This document shows positions 45,229-55,381 of a stretch of 64,000 bases of DNA, in pieces. The notes under the pieces were generated by a model that was not told where the DNA came from, did not search any database, and saw only the letters and a list, made by a program, of their open reading frames with translations. The stretch's first letter is position 1, and the number at the start of each line of letters is the position of its first letter. The position numbers were made by a program, and so were the translations under genes. The stretch spans positions 32,166 to 96,165 of the forward strand of contig NZ_JAAEJX010000003.1 of assembly GCF_036858155.1 (NCBI RefSeq), written 5' to 3'. Source of the stretch: Liberibacter brunswickensis. GTDB taxonomy: Bacteria; Pseudomonadota; Alphaproteobacteria; Rhizobiales; Rhizobiaceae.

Positions 45229-47340
45229 TTAGATAATTTTCTTAATATCTAAAACTTTCATGATGGTATTTTGTGCATATTGAAGTAAAGCAAGACGATT
45301 ATTTCTTATTTCTAGATCATCTACATTGACAAGAACTTTATCAAAAAAATTTTCAATAGGTTCGCATGCATAATATAATAAATTTCCAATCTTATGATAA
45401 TTCTTATCATTCATGCCTTCTTTTATACTAACACTAAGATCAGAAATCATATTGTACAGTTTTTTTTCATCTTCCAATAAAAATTTTTTAGGATTAATTT
45501 GGAAGGATATTTTCTTGTTCTTTTTTTCTTCTATAGCCAAAATTTGAATAACACGTTTAAAAGAAGAGATTAATCTTTGCCCTTCAGTACTATGAAAAAA
45601 ATCATTTAAATGATTGATTAGATCTACAATAATTAAAAGATTATCATTTTCAGGTCGTAATATTGCATCAATTAGATCATGTCTAATGCCTAACTCACGT
45701 AAATGTAATTTTAAACGATCATGAAAAAATAGAATAAGATCCTGATCTTCTATAAATTCTGATAAAGGAATATGAATTTTATTTTCCAATATAATACGGA
45801 TAATTCCAAGTGCTGCACGACGCAATGCATAAGGATCTTTTGAACCACTTGGCTTTTCATTAATTTTCCAGAAATTTATGAGAATATCAAGTTTATCCGC
45901 TAATGATACAATAATTGAAGTTTTACTTGTTGGCACATTTTCTAATGGACCACGAGGTTTTAAATGATCTTCAATAGCCTTACAACAAATTATAGATTCA
46001 TTTTGTAAGTTAGCATACTCTGCTCCTATTCTCCCTTGTAACTCTGGAAATTCTCTTACAATCTCTGTACATAAATCAGCTTTTGATAGTACTATTGCAC
46101 GATCTACTAAATCAATATCAGCATCTATTAAATTAGCTATCTTTTTACCTAAAACTCTGATTCGCGATACTCTTTCTCCTTGAGTTCCTATTTTAGCATG
46201 GAATACTACATTTAACATATCAAGTTTTGCCATGCGTTGATCTAACGGTTTAGATAAATCAAGATTAAAATTTAGTGCTGATTTTTTCAAAGAAGACATG
46301 TCAGATGAAATATTCTCCTGATCACGTTTCCAGAAATGTAAAGCATCTTCTAAACGGGTAGCAACCACCCTATTATTTCCTTGTACAATTGATATTCCAC
46401 CATCAGAAGATTGAATATTTGAAACTAGAATAAAACGATTTGCAAGTTTACCTTCAGGGGTTCGTGTAACAAAACACTTTTGATTCGTTTTAATAGTCAA
46501 ACGAATCAAATCCTCCGGAAGGCATAGATATTTTTCGTCAAAATATCCCATAAAAACTTGTACCCATTCTACAAGACCTACAACTTCTTCTAAAAGTTCA
46601 TTATCTTCGACTAATTCTAATCTAGCATTAGAAGCTAAGTCATGTGCATCTTGAAGAATTGTATTACGACGACATTCTGGATCTAGTAATACCATTCTTT
46701 TTTTTAAATCTTGGATATATTGATCAAGACATTTAACTTTAATAGGTTGTGGAGCATGGAAACGATGTCCATAAGTTATATTTCCACAAGGTATGTCTTT
46801 TAAATTAAGATCTATTACTTTACTTTCCCCATCTTCAGAAAATAGAAGACATAGGATTGATTTTAATGGCCTTATCCACGAAAAAGAACTGATGGCAGAA
46901 TTTTTAGTACTCCAACGCATTGATTTAGGCCAAGGAACTTTTTGAATAGCTATAGGTACTATTTCTTTAAGGACATCTTCTGCTAAACGTTTCGGTTTTT
47001 TAATAACTGCTAAATAAATATCTCCTTTTTTCGGATCTTTTTTAATTTTACAGTCGAAAATACTATGTAATCCTGTGGATTTTAAAAATCCATCGATTGC
47101 TTTTTGTTCAGATCCAACTCTTGGCCCCAATCTTTCTTCAATTTTTTCTGGAGAATAAGGAGTTAAACCATCAAGGTATAAGCATAAACGATGCGGTGTC
47201 CAGTATTTACGTATATTATCATGATTTAATCCGTATTCTTTTAATAAACCAACAATAATTCTTCCTAAATCATCAGTAGCTTTTTTCTGCATACGTGCAG
47301 GAATCTCTTCAGAGTAAATTTCAAGCAAAAAATTAGGCAT
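45229..47340 (-). CDS. glyS: Glycyl-tRNA synthetase beta subunit
   Basis: The beta chain of the bacterial alpha2beta2 glycyl-tRNA synthetase, carrying tRNA-binding parts. It opens LLEIYSEEIPARMQKKA and contains GPRVG, the HRFHAP block, TIKTNQKCFVT and the KADLCTEIVREFPELQGRIG anticodon-side region. The C-terminal ALLQYAQN domain is present. 703 residues, about full length. The alpha-subunit gene glyQ, usually near, is not in this window. Confidence 0.95.
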   Translation of the reverse strand: MPNFLLEIYSEEIPARMQKKATDDLGRIIVGLLKEYGLNHDNIRKYWTPHRLCLYLDGLTPYSPEKIEERLGPRVGSEQKAIDGFLKSTGLHSIFDCKIKKDPKKGDIYLAVIKKPKRLAEDVLKEIVPIAIQKVPWPKSMRWSTKNSAISSFSWIRPLKSILCLLFSEDGESKVIDLNLKDIPCGNITYGHRFHAPQPIKVKCLDQYIQDLKKRMVLLDPECRRNTILQDAHDLASNARLELVEDNELLEEVVGLVEWVQVFMGYFDEKYLCLPEDLIRLTIKTNQKCFVTRTPEGKLANRFILVSNIQSSDGGISIVQGNNRVVATRLEDALHFWKRDQENISSDMSSLKKSALNFNLDLSKPLDQRMAKLDMLNVVFHAKIGTQGERVSRIRVLGKKIANLIDADIDLVDRAIVLSKADLCTEIVREFPELQGRIGAEYANLQNESIICCKAIEDHLKPRGPLENVPTSKTSIIVSLADKLDILINFWKINEKPSGSKDPYALRRAALGIIRIILENKIHIPLSEFIEDQDLILFFHDRLKLHLRELGIRHDLIDAILRPENDNLLIIVDLINHLNDFFHSTEGQRLISSFKRVIQILAIEEKKNKKISFQINPKKFLLEDEKKLYNMISDLSVSIKEGMNDKNYHKIGNLLYYACEPIENFFDKVLVNVDDLEIRNNRLALLQYAQNTIMKVLDIKKII

Positions 47341-47777
47341 TATCGATTCCTATTATTCAGGATTATAAATTATTTTATATTTTAATTCATAAGATACTAA
47401 AATATATATATGTTGCTCTAATTATTACCTAAAGTAAATAGCTCAAGTAGCTCCTAACTTATACATACCTGTGATCTACGCCATTGATTATACGTTGGTA
47501 ATTTTTATTGTATTCCCTATTATTTTTTATTAAGCCGTGATAAATTTTTAATGTTTGAGGATATATTTGTGGCTATACACCACACACGGAATTAAGATTT
47601 TAAAATAAAATATCACCTCTCTTCATTGACTTTCTATCTTCTAAATTATTGAATACTAACACGAAGATTCACAATAATATGGTATAGAAAATCACAAAAA
47701 TATTTTTGAATATCTAATAGACAAATCAAGACTATATTTTATAAACTTATTTTAATTATGTATTCGCACCATTCTAT
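47341..47777. other. Gene-free stretch upstream of glyS
   Basis: About 440 bases between glyS and tRNA-Leu. I see no reading frame of interest and no clear repeat. It lies where ddl-ftsQAZ or glyQ neighbours might be expected in relatives. Confidence 0.4.
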
Positions 47778-47860
47778 TGGTACCCGGTGAGGGACTCGAA
47801 CCCTCACGCTTTCGCGTTTGGACCTAAACCAAGTGTGTCTACCAATTTCACCAACCGGGC
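47778..47860 (-). tRNA. tRNA-Leu (anticodon TAG)
   Basis: A long-variable-arm class II tRNA of 83 bases with encoded CCA on the minus strand. The acceptor stem is GCCCGGT/ACCGGGT, with a G-U first pair. The anticodon loop TTTAGGT within TTGG/CCAA gives TAG. The variable arm is ACGCGAAAGCGT-like and the T-loop GTTCGAGTC. Confidence 0.97.
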
Positions 47861-48099
47861 ATGATACGTTTTATATATTATTACCTACAAAAAGAAAACA
47901 AAAAATCAAAATTGGAAACAGATATAGTGACGATCAAACAAATTTTAGTCTAAAATTAGTTCAATAATATTGAAAAATACTAGAAATAACGTAAAGACAA
48001 TATATTTCCTACAAAAATAGGTAGCGTATATAATTATTTTACTTTTATAAAAAAAATCCAGAAAATATCTTGTTTCTTATAATCCACAAGGTAAAAATT

Positions 48100-49050
48100 C
48101 TAATTTTTTTTTATATCATCAATTACCTGATGATCTAAAAAATTTCCAATACGCTTTATTTCCCATTCCAAGAGAATACCTGATTGATCAAAAACTTTTT
48201 TTCTAACTTTTTCACCGAGATACTCAAGATCATATCCAGTCGCATTATTGGCGTTAATCATAAAATTACAATGCAATTCTGATATTTTCGCACCTCCAAA
48301 TTCTAATCCACGACAACCAGATTGGTCTATTAATTTCCATGCAGAATATCCAATAGGATTTTTAAATGTAGAACCTCCTGTTTTTTCTTTGATTGGTTGT
48401 ACTTTTTCACGATGATTACAAACATCAACAATAGCAGATTTAATAACATTTTTAGATTCTGGAAAACCCTGTAAAACTACATGAGTAATAACCAAATCCT
48501 TTGCAAGCATTGAATATCGATATTGATAATTTAATTTTTCTTTAGGAATAACATGATGATTTCCCATACGATCTATAGCATGTAGTTCTAAAACATATTG
48601 AGAAGTTTCACAATTATTGGCGCCAGCATTCATATATGACGCTCCTCCAATTGATCCTGGAATTCCATAAAAAAAATGGAAACCCCCAATACCATAACGT
48701 AAAGCCCAGTTAGCAAGAGATTTTCCTGAACAACTAGCACCTACAATAATTTCATAATTATCTCTTATTTCTATATTACTAAAACCAGAATGCGATAGTC
48801 GCAAAACAACGCCTTTAATTCCAGCATCACGAACTAAAATATTTGAACCAAGACCTACAACCGTTATAGGAATATTATTAGGTAATATATTTAGAAAATC
48901 TTTTAAATCTTGTACATCCTTAGGCTGAAACATGATTTCAGCATTACCGCCAGTACGAAACCATGTTATCTGTTTCATAGAAAAATTTTCTTGAAATTTT
49001 CCCTTTAAACATCTACCTCGTTTTTTAAAATATACGATAGATTTTTCCAT
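48100..49050 (-). CDS. murB: UDP-N-acetylenolpyruvoylglucosamine reductase
   Basis: FAD/NADPH enzyme finishing UDP-MurNAc. FRTGGNAEIMFQP, GLGSNILVRDAGI, GIPGSIGGASYMNAGA and the catalytic serine motif GGSTFKNP are present, as is the final Glu region. 316 residues. It starts 4 bases after murC. It is the last gene of the visible wall cluster: ddl and ftsQAZ, which commonly follow, are not here. Confidence 0.95.
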   Translation of the reverse strand: MEKSIVYFKKRGRCLKGKFQENFSMKQITWFRTGGNAEIMFQPKDVQDLKDFLNILPNNIPITVVGLGSNILVRDAGIKGVVLRLSHSGFSNIEIRDNYEIIVGASCSGKSLANWALRYGIGGFHFFYGIPGSIGGASYMNAGANNCETSQYVLELHAIDRMGNHHVIPKEKLNYQYRYSMLAKDLVITHVVLQGFPESKNVIKSAIVDVCNHREKVQPIKEKTGGSTFKNPIGYSAWKLIDQSGCRGLEFGGAKISELHCNFMINANNATGYDLEYLGEKVRKKVFDQSGILLEWEIKRIGNFLDHQVIDDIKKN

Positions 49051-49054
49051 AAAA

Positions 49055-50479
49055 TCACATCATGCACACGTTTTGTTGAGTAACTAATCCTAACTCTCCT
49101 ATAAGAGAAGTCGCCCACTGAGTAATATTTCCTGCTCCGAAGAAAATAATAAAATCACCTGATTCCGCAACATCTAATATCTTAGCTACTAGATGATCAA
49201 AAGAATCCATGTAATATGCTTGTTGATGTCCTTTGGATATAATGTTTTTAACTAACTCAGGAGATGAAAAACCATCAATTTTTTCTTCTCCTGCCGAATA
49301 AACAGGGGAAATCAAAACAGTATCAGCATCTCCAAAACATGTAGAAAATTGATCAAAAAGTGAAGAAAGACGTGAATAACGATGTGGCTGATGAATAGCT
49401 ATAATTTTGCGAGGGCAAATTTGACGAACTGCAGAAAGGACAGATGATATTTCTATTGGATGATGACCGTAATCATCAAAAATATGCACATTATTCCAAA
49501 TTCCAACAAGAGTAAATCTTCTTTTGATGCCTGAAAATGACGATAATCCTCTTACTATATCTTCTGATGCTAGACCCAATTTATGAGCTACTGCAATAGA
49601 TGCGCATGCATTAGAAATATTATGCTCTCCTATTAATGGCAAAGAAATATCTTGTATTATAAAAGGATCTTTGGCCAAAGCACCTTGCACATTAACATCA
49701 AAAATAGAACGATTAGAAAATCTTCTTATATTAGAATATTTAATATCAGCTTGGGAATAGCTACCATATGTAATAATTTTACGATTTTGAATGCGTTCAA
49801 CAAGAGAAAGAATTTCTGGATGATCAATACAAACTACCGCAAAGCCATAAAAGGGAATATTATCAATAAACTTATAAAAAGCATCACGAATAGCATCAAA
49901 ATCACCATAATAATCTAAGTGCTCCGGATCAATATTCGTTACAACAACAATGTCTGAAGGCAATCTTATAAATGTTCCGTCTGATTCATCAGCTTCAACA
50001 ACAATCCACTCACTCGTTCCTATGCGAGTATTTGTTCCATAAGAATTAATAATCCCCCCATTTATAACGGTTGGATCAAATTTTCCTTGTTCAAGCAGTG
50101 CTGCAATTAATGAAGTTGTTGTAGTTTTGCCATGAGTCCCACTAACAGATATAGATTTACGACAGCGCATAAGTCCAGCAAGCATTTCAGAACGAAATAT
50201 TACAGGAATATTTCTCTTACGTGCAGCAATACATTCAACATTATCTTTATCAATTGCTGTAGAAACGACTAAAATTTCAGCATGATCTATATTTGCTACA
50301 CTATGACCTATAAAAACATTAATACCTTGTTTACGAAGTCTTTGTACATTTGGGCTAATAATAACATCTGATCCTTGCACCTTATGACCTGTATTGTGCA
50401 ATACTTCTGCAATACCACTCATCCCTATTCCACCAATTCCAACAAAATGTATTGGACCTATTCCTTGTGGATTTATCAT
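49055..50479 (-). CDS. murC: UDP-N-acetylmuramate--L-alanine ligase
   Basis: Adds L-alanine to UDP-MurNAc, the first peptide-stem step. The N-terminal GIGGIGMSGIAEVL nucleotide-binding motif, the ATP site SVSGTHGKTTTTSLIAALL (about 111-129) and the Mur-ligase region NIDPEHLDYYGDF are clear. The C-terminal HQPHRYSR is present too. 474 residues. It lies between murG and murB. Confidence 0.96.
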   Translation of the reverse strand: MINPQGIGPIHFVGIGGIGMSGIAEVLHNTGHKVQGSDVIISPNVQRLRKQGINVFIGHSVANIDHAEILVVSTAIDKDNVECIAARKRNIPVIFRSEMLAGLMRCRKSISVSGTHGKTTTTSLIAALLEQGKFDPTVINGGIINSYGTNTRIGTSEWIVVEADESDGTFIRLPSDIVVVTNIDPEHLDYYGDFDAIRDAFYKFIDNIPFYGFAVVCIDHPEILSLVERIQNRKIITYGSYSQADIKYSNIRRFSNRSIFDVNVQGALAKDPFIIQDISLPLIGEHNISNACASIAVAHKLGLASEDIVRGLSSFSGIKRRFTLVGIWNNVHIFDDYGHHPIEISSVLSAVRQICPRKIIAIHQPHRYSRLSSLFDQFSTCFGDADTVLISPVYSAGEEKIDGFSSPELVKNIISKGHQQAYYMDSFDHLVAKILDVAESGDFIIFFGAGNITQWATSLIGELGLVTQQNVCMM

Positions 50480-50522
50480 TATTTGCAGCCCCTCTCTAAA
50501 ACAAGACCTATACCTTGTGGAA

Positions 50523-51659
50523 CTAGCATATAGACTTCCTTCCTAAATCAGATCTACTCTTTATGTGAGCAAGATTCTCAATCAAATCTGATAACATTAC
50601 AACAGCCTTTATTTTTCCTTTTGCGTAACTTTTTTTAGCCATTTGAAGCAAATATTCTGGATTTTTCATAGCAGAACAAAGCTCATCAGCTAATCGTTCA
50701 GGAGAAAGAAAATCCTGTGTTATAACTTTAGCTCCTCCTATTTCTTGGAGATAATACGCATTATGTAACTGATCCTGACTAATAGAATAAGGATAAGGTA
50801 CAAGAATTGCTGGACGTCCTATAACAGCTATTTCAGAAACGGTCAAAGCTCCTGATCGACATATCAACAAATTTGCTTCTATCATATGTAGTTCAATATC
50901 TTTAAAGAAAGAAGAAAGTTTAACTTTACATCCTAACTCATCATATTTTTTTTGAATTTTTTCTTTTTCATTGTCATGAACTTGTTGTGTAATCACCAAT
51001 CTTTTACGTTCTGTTTTTGGTATCATAGCAATGCTTTTAGGTATAATCTCAGAAAAAAATTTTGCTCCCTGACTTCCACCAAATACCAATAAATTAAAAG
51101 GTTGGTCTGAATTACTAGTTTTATAAGGAGTATTTTGCATTTTTATAAGTTCGTTTCGTACAGGATTGCCTGTTACTACAATTTTTTTATTTGATAATAA
51201 TTTGTTGTCCTGAGGAGATACCATTCCTCTAGCTATTATTTTTACTCCCCAAGATAAAAGACGATTTGCCCTTCCCATAACAATATTTTGTTCATGTATC
51301 ATAGAAGGTATCCCCAATAACATGCCTGCCAGTAAAGGAGAAACACTATGATATCCGCCAAAACCAACTATAACTTTTGGACTTATTTTTTTTATCAAAC
51401 GTAAGGAAGAAATGAATCCCTTCCACAAACTAATTAAAGAATTATAAAAATTAATTGGATTGGATAATTTAATTTGAGAAGAATTTATTTCATATATAAA
51501 ATCATCAGGAAAATCTAAAGTATAAGATCTAACACGACTATCTATTACCAAATAAACATTGTATCCTCTAGATCTTAATTCATGCGACAATGATATTGCA
51601 GGCAGTACATGTCCTCCTGTTCCTCCTGCTACTAATAATATGGCATTATTTTCTGACAT
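50523..51659 (-). CDS. murG: Lipid II synthase (GlcNAc transferase)
   Basis: Membrane-associated glycosyltransferase adding GlcNAc to lipid I. LLVAGGTGGHVLPA (8-21), GFGGYHSVSPLLAG, HEQNIVMGRANR and the C-terminal GRPAILVPYPYS with the DQLHNA motif are typical. 378 residues. The 12-base gap after ftsW indicates cotranscription. Confidence 0.95.
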   Translation of the reverse strand: MSENNAILLVAGGTGGHVLPAISLSHELRSRGYNVYLVIDSRVRSYTLDFPDDFIYEINSSQIKLSNPINFYNSLISLWKGFISSLRLIKKISPKVIVGFGGYHSVSPLLAGMLLGIPSMIHEQNIVMGRANRLLSWGVKIIARGMVSPQDNKLLSNKKIVVTGNPVRNELIKMQNTPYKTSNSDQPFNLLVFGGSQGAKFFSEIIPKSIAMIPKTERKRLVITQQVHDNEKEKIQKKYDELGCKVKLSSFFKDIELHMIEANLLICRSGALTVSEIAVIGRPAILVPYPYSISQDQLHNAYYLQEIGGAKVITQDFLSPERLADELCSAMKNPEYLLQMAKKSYAKGKIKAVVMLSDLIENLAHIKSRSDLGRKSIC

Positions 51660-51671
51660 ATTTATATTATC

Positions 51672-52823
51672 CTACATATATGGAGTCGAAATATTCATAA
51701 AGCCTTCCTTATTATAAGCTCGTTTTTCAGGACGACGACATGTCAATGCTAATAAATAACCTATCGTAACACATATTCCTAACATAGAAGATCCGCCATA
51801 TGAAATAGCAGGCATTGTCATTCCTTTAGTCGGAAGAAGATCTAAATTAACACCTATATTAATAAATTCTTGTAAAGCGATCTGCAATGCAAGGCCAAAT
51901 ATAGAGATACGAATAAAATCGTTTGACTCGGTTAAAGAATATAAAAAAGAGCGTATTATTACAAAAGCAAAAATACATACAATAAATATGCAAAATATAA
52001 TACCAAATTCTTCTGCAGCTACAGAGAAAACAAAATCCGTATGACTATCTGGAATAACACGCTTTATTGTTCCTTCTCCAGGTCCTCTACCAAACCAACC
52101 TCCATTTATGATAGCATCACGTGCACTATTTACTTGAAATGAATCTCCTATCCCAGTGAAAAAATGGTTAATGCGAATAGCTACATGAGGCATTGTCTGA
52201 TATGCAATTAATAAACTCACTACTCCCAAAAAAGCGAATAAAATAATCCACAACCAAGAAATACCTGTTATAAAAAACATACAATCCCATATTAAAAAAA
52301 GTATAATGCTTTGTCCAAGATCAGGTTGCACTATAAGCAAGGATATCACAATTCCAAATAGTATCAAAGAAAAAATATTTCCTGGTATTTCTGGATGACG
52401 CATTTGTTCAGCAAAAAACCAAGCACATACAACAATGAACGATGGTTTCACAAATTCAGAAGGTTGAATTGATGTTCCAGCAATATATAACCAACGTTTA
52501 GCTCCCTTAATTTCCACTCCCCAAATTAATGTTAAAATCATAGCTATTAAAGAAAATAAAAGTAAAATAAACGCAGTATTTCTTACCATTTTAGGAGAAA
52601 AAAATGAAAAAGATATCATAATAATTATAGAGGGAATAAGAAAAGCAGCATGTCTTTTAACAAAATAAAAGTCTTCTAGACCTAATCTCTCTGCTACAGC
52701 TGGCGATGCAGCAAAAGAAAGAATTAATCCAATCCCTAATAATAATAAAAATGCTATCAAAGAAAACCAATCCACGGTCCAAAACCATTCTGACAACATC
52801 CCTCTTTCAGCTCTTTTTACCAT
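51672..52823 (-). CDS. ftsW: Septal peptidoglycan polymerase FtsW
   Basis: SEDS-family glycosyltransferase with about ten membrane helices, working with FtsI at the septum. LSFAASPAVAERLG, GAKRWLYIAGTSIQPSEFVKPSF, the WFGRGPGEGTIKRVIPDSHTDFVFSV region and PTKGMTMPAISYGGSSMLG are present. They hold the catalytic Asp (SHTDF). 383 residues. It overlaps the murD end by seven bases. Confidence 0.95.
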   Translation of the reverse strand: MVKRAERGMLSEWFWTVDWFSLIAFLLLLGIGLILSFAASPAVAERLGLEDFYFVKRHAAFLIPSIIIMISFSFFSPKMVRNTAFILLLFSLIAMILTLIWGVEIKGAKRWLYIAGTSIQPSEFVKPSFIVVCAWFFAEQMRHPEIPGNIFSLILFGIVISLLIVQPDLGQSIILFLIWDCMFFITGISWLWIILFAFLGVVSLLIAYQTMPHVAIRINHFFTGIGDSFQVNSARDAIINGGWFGRGPGEGTIKRVIPDSHTDFVFSVAAEEFGIIFCIFIVCIFAFVIIRSFLYSLTESNDFIRISIFGLALQIALQEFINIGVNLDLLPTKGMTMPAISYGGSSMLGICVTIGYLLALTCRRPEKRAYNKEGFMNISTPYM

Positions 52824-54223
52824 GGATGCATCCTTTCTTCATCTATATCAACTAGCATTTCTATACCTTTTATTTCTGAAACTTGTGACATAAACGAGAA
52901 TCCTCTTTCTCGAAAGTTATTATATTGATCAAAACTCGCACATCCTGGAGAAAATAATATAACAGATGGAAATTGCGTCTTTTCTGCATCGCTAATAGCA
53001 ACTTTAAGAGCTTTATCAAGGGTTTTATAGATAGCACTATTTACCTTTCCACCGAGATTATTTAAAAATATCTTTGCAGAATCTCCTATAAAATAAGATT
53101 TTGCTATTTTTGATACAAGGTGGGAAATAATAGAAAAATCATCAGACTTATATAAACCACCAGCAATCCAATAAATTAAGCGTTTTTCTTTAGATAGCGC
53201 ATGAAAAACAGAGTTAAAATTAGTTGCCTTGGAATCATTAATGAAAACAATATTTCCTAATCTTGCTATTGTTTGCAAACGATGTGTTAAACCTTTAAAT
53301 GAAGATAAAGCCTTCTTAATATCATTAACTTTTAATCCTAATCTCATACAAACTACAGCAGATGATACTAAATTTTGAATATTATGTTTTTTAGCTTCTT
53401 CTGAAAAATCAAAAATTATCTCTGATGTTGAAGAGCATTTTAATAAGAATTCATCAATATATAAATCGGAGTCTAAAGATATCAATTCAGATGATATCCT
53501 AGATATAGAATGTCCTATAAGTTTCATATCACGTGCAATTTTTTTACACTGATCATCATGTGTACAAACAACCGAATGTTTGCTCATTGTTACAATTTTT
53601 TTCTTAATATTAACGTAATTTTCTAAGGTATGATGACGATAAAGATGGTCATCAGAAATATTTAAAAGAACTCCTATAGAAGGATCAATTGTTGGTGTTA
53701 ATTCTATTTGATAAGAAGAACACTCAATTACATAAAAACGATTTGGAATAAAATATTCAAGATCTAAAACAGGACGACCGATATTACCACCTAACTGCAC
53801 ATCATAACCATTTTGTTGTAAAATATGAGAAATCATTACAACTGTAGAAGATTTACCATTAGTCCCAGTAACAGCAATAAAAGGAGAATGCGTAGAAGCA
53901 AAACGTCTTTCACGCACAAATAATTCTATATCTCCAATTATTTCAATATTGAATTTTTTTGCTAATTTTACACACCAATGAGCGTTTTCACCCGTTAAAG
54001 CAATTCCAGGAGACAAAACTAAAAAAGAAATTCCTTGCCATGAAATAGTATTAAAATCAACTACTTCTATTCCCATATCTTGTGCTTTTTTTACAACAAT
54101 AGGATTATCATCCCAAGCGATAACATGTGCCTTAGAATTATTCAAGGCACTAACTACGGATAATCCAGAACTTCCTAATCCAAAAACAGCGATAGAATGA
54201 CTATGGAAACTACTTAATTTCAT
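52817..54223 (-). CDS. murD: UDP-N-acetylmuramoyl-L-alanine--D-glutamate ligase
   Basis: Adds D-glutamate to the stem peptide. The ATP motif AVTGTNGKSSTVVMI (about 115-129) is clear, as are NISDDHLYRH, FKGLTHRLQ, and NDSKATNFNS, which is the murD-type substrate loop. The C-terminal LFSPGCASFDQYNNFRERG is diagnostic. 468 residues. It lies 7 bases after mraY. Confidence 0.96.
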   Translation of the reverse strand: MKLSSFHSHSIAVFGLGSSGLSVVSALNNSKAHVIAWDDNPIVVKKAQDMGIEVVDFNTISWQGISFLVLSPGIALTGENAHWCVKLAKKFNIEIIGDIELFVRERRFASTHSPFIAVTGTNGKSSTVVMISHILQQNGYDVQLGGNIGRPVLDLEYFIPNRFYVIECSSYQIELTPTIDPSIGVLLNISDDHLYRHHTLENYVNIKKKIVTMSKHSVVCTHDDQCKKIARDMKLIGHSISRISSELISLDSDLYIDEFLLKCSSTSEIIFDFSEEAKKHNIQNLVSSAVVCMRLGLKVNDIKKALSSFKGLTHRLQTIARLGNIVFINDSKATNFNSVFHALSKEKRLIYWIAGGLYKSDDFSIISHLVSKIAKSYFIGDSAKIFLNNLGGKVNSAIYKTLDKALKVAISDAEKTQFPSVILFSPGCASFDQYNNFRERGFSFMSQVSEIKGIEMLVDIDEERMHPW

Positions 54224-54230
54224 TAAAGTA

Positions 54231-55331
54231 TTAATTCATGTTAACAGTTAAAAGCCCTATAACAGCTAATATAAAAGCAATAATCCAAAAACGGATTACT
54301 ATTTGGCTTTCAGTCCAACCTTTTTTTTCAAAATGATGATGAATAGGAGCCATTAAGAAAATTCTCTTCTTAGTAATTTTAAAATAGCCAACCTGAATAA
54401 TTACAGATAGTGCTTCAATGACAAATAATCCTCCTATAATAACAAGAGTTATCTCATGTTTAGTCGATACTGCAACTCCCCCTATTAATGCACCTAAAGC
54501 TAGAGATCCTGTATCTCCCATAAAAACCGAAGCTGGTGGAGCATTGAACCACAAAAAACCTATTCCTGCACCAACTAGTGCACTGATAACTACAACTAAT
54601 TCTCCTGTACCTGGAATAAAATTAACTTTTAAATAATGTGAAAATATAATATCCCCCGTGATATAAGCAATAAAGGAGAATGATATAGAAGCAATCAAAA
54701 TTGGTACAATAGCCAAACCATCTAGTCCATCTGTTAAATTAACAGCATTAGCGGTTGCAACAATTATAAAAGAAGCAAAAGGAATAAAAAACAGTCCTAT
54801 ATCTATAGAAATATTCTTTAAAAAAGGAAATGATATAATAGTTGTTGTTTCTAGACCTAAAAAGGTTGAACTTGAATAAAAAAGCAAAAAACAAACTGCA
54901 CATGTAGCAATAATAAATTCTACTATAATTCTAAATTTCCATGATAAACCTCGATTATCTCCAGAAGTAATTTTTATATAATCATCATAGAATCCAACTA
55001 AACCAAATCCTAAAGTTAGCATCAAAATAATTATTACATGGATAGAAGATAAATCAGCCCATAGAAAAGATGAACCTATCAATCCAATCAAAATAATTAT
55101 ACCCCCCATGATAGGAGTGCCGATTTTCTCAGAATGAATAGGCAAATCTTGAACCTGAATATATTTTTTATTACATCCTTGGAAGTAATTAAGATAATCT
55201 ATAATCTTTGAACCAAAAGCAAAGACAATAAATATAGAACTAAAAAATGCACAACTAGATCTAAAAGTAACATATTTTAAAATATTAGTAATTACATAAT
55301 ATTCTGAGAAATCAGCTAATCTTATAAACAT
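54231..55331 (-). CDS. mraY: Phospho-MurNAc-pentapeptide transferase
   Basis: Makes lipid I on undecaprenyl phosphate at the inner membrane. About ten helices, with GTPIMGGIIIL, GFYDDYIKIT, NAVNLTDGLDGLA (catalytic Asp cluster), FMGDTGSLALGALIG and the late LMAPIHHHFEKKGW. 366 residues. A 50-base gap separates it from murF. Confidence 0.96.
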   Translation of the reverse strand: MFIRLADFSEYYVITNILKYVTFRSSCAFFSSIFIVFAFGSKIIDYLNYFQGCNKKYIQVQDLPIHSEKIGTPIMGGIIILIGLIGSSFLWADLSSIHVIIILMLTLGFGLVGFYDDYIKITSGDNRGLSWKFRIIVEFIIATCAVCFLLFYSSSTFLGLETTTIISFPFLKNISIDIGLFFIPFASFIIVATANAVNLTDGLDGLAIVPILIASISFSFIAYITGDIIFSHYLKVNFIPGTGELVVVISALVGAGIGFLWFNAPPASVFMGDTGSLALGALIGGVAVSTKHEITLVIIGGLFVIEALSVIIQVGYFKITKKRIFLMAPIHHHFEKKGWTESQIVIRFWIIAFILAVIGLLTVNMN

Positions 55332-55381
55332 TAAATTATAACCTATTTTGGTAGTCTTTCTATAACTTCCTTATAGAGGTT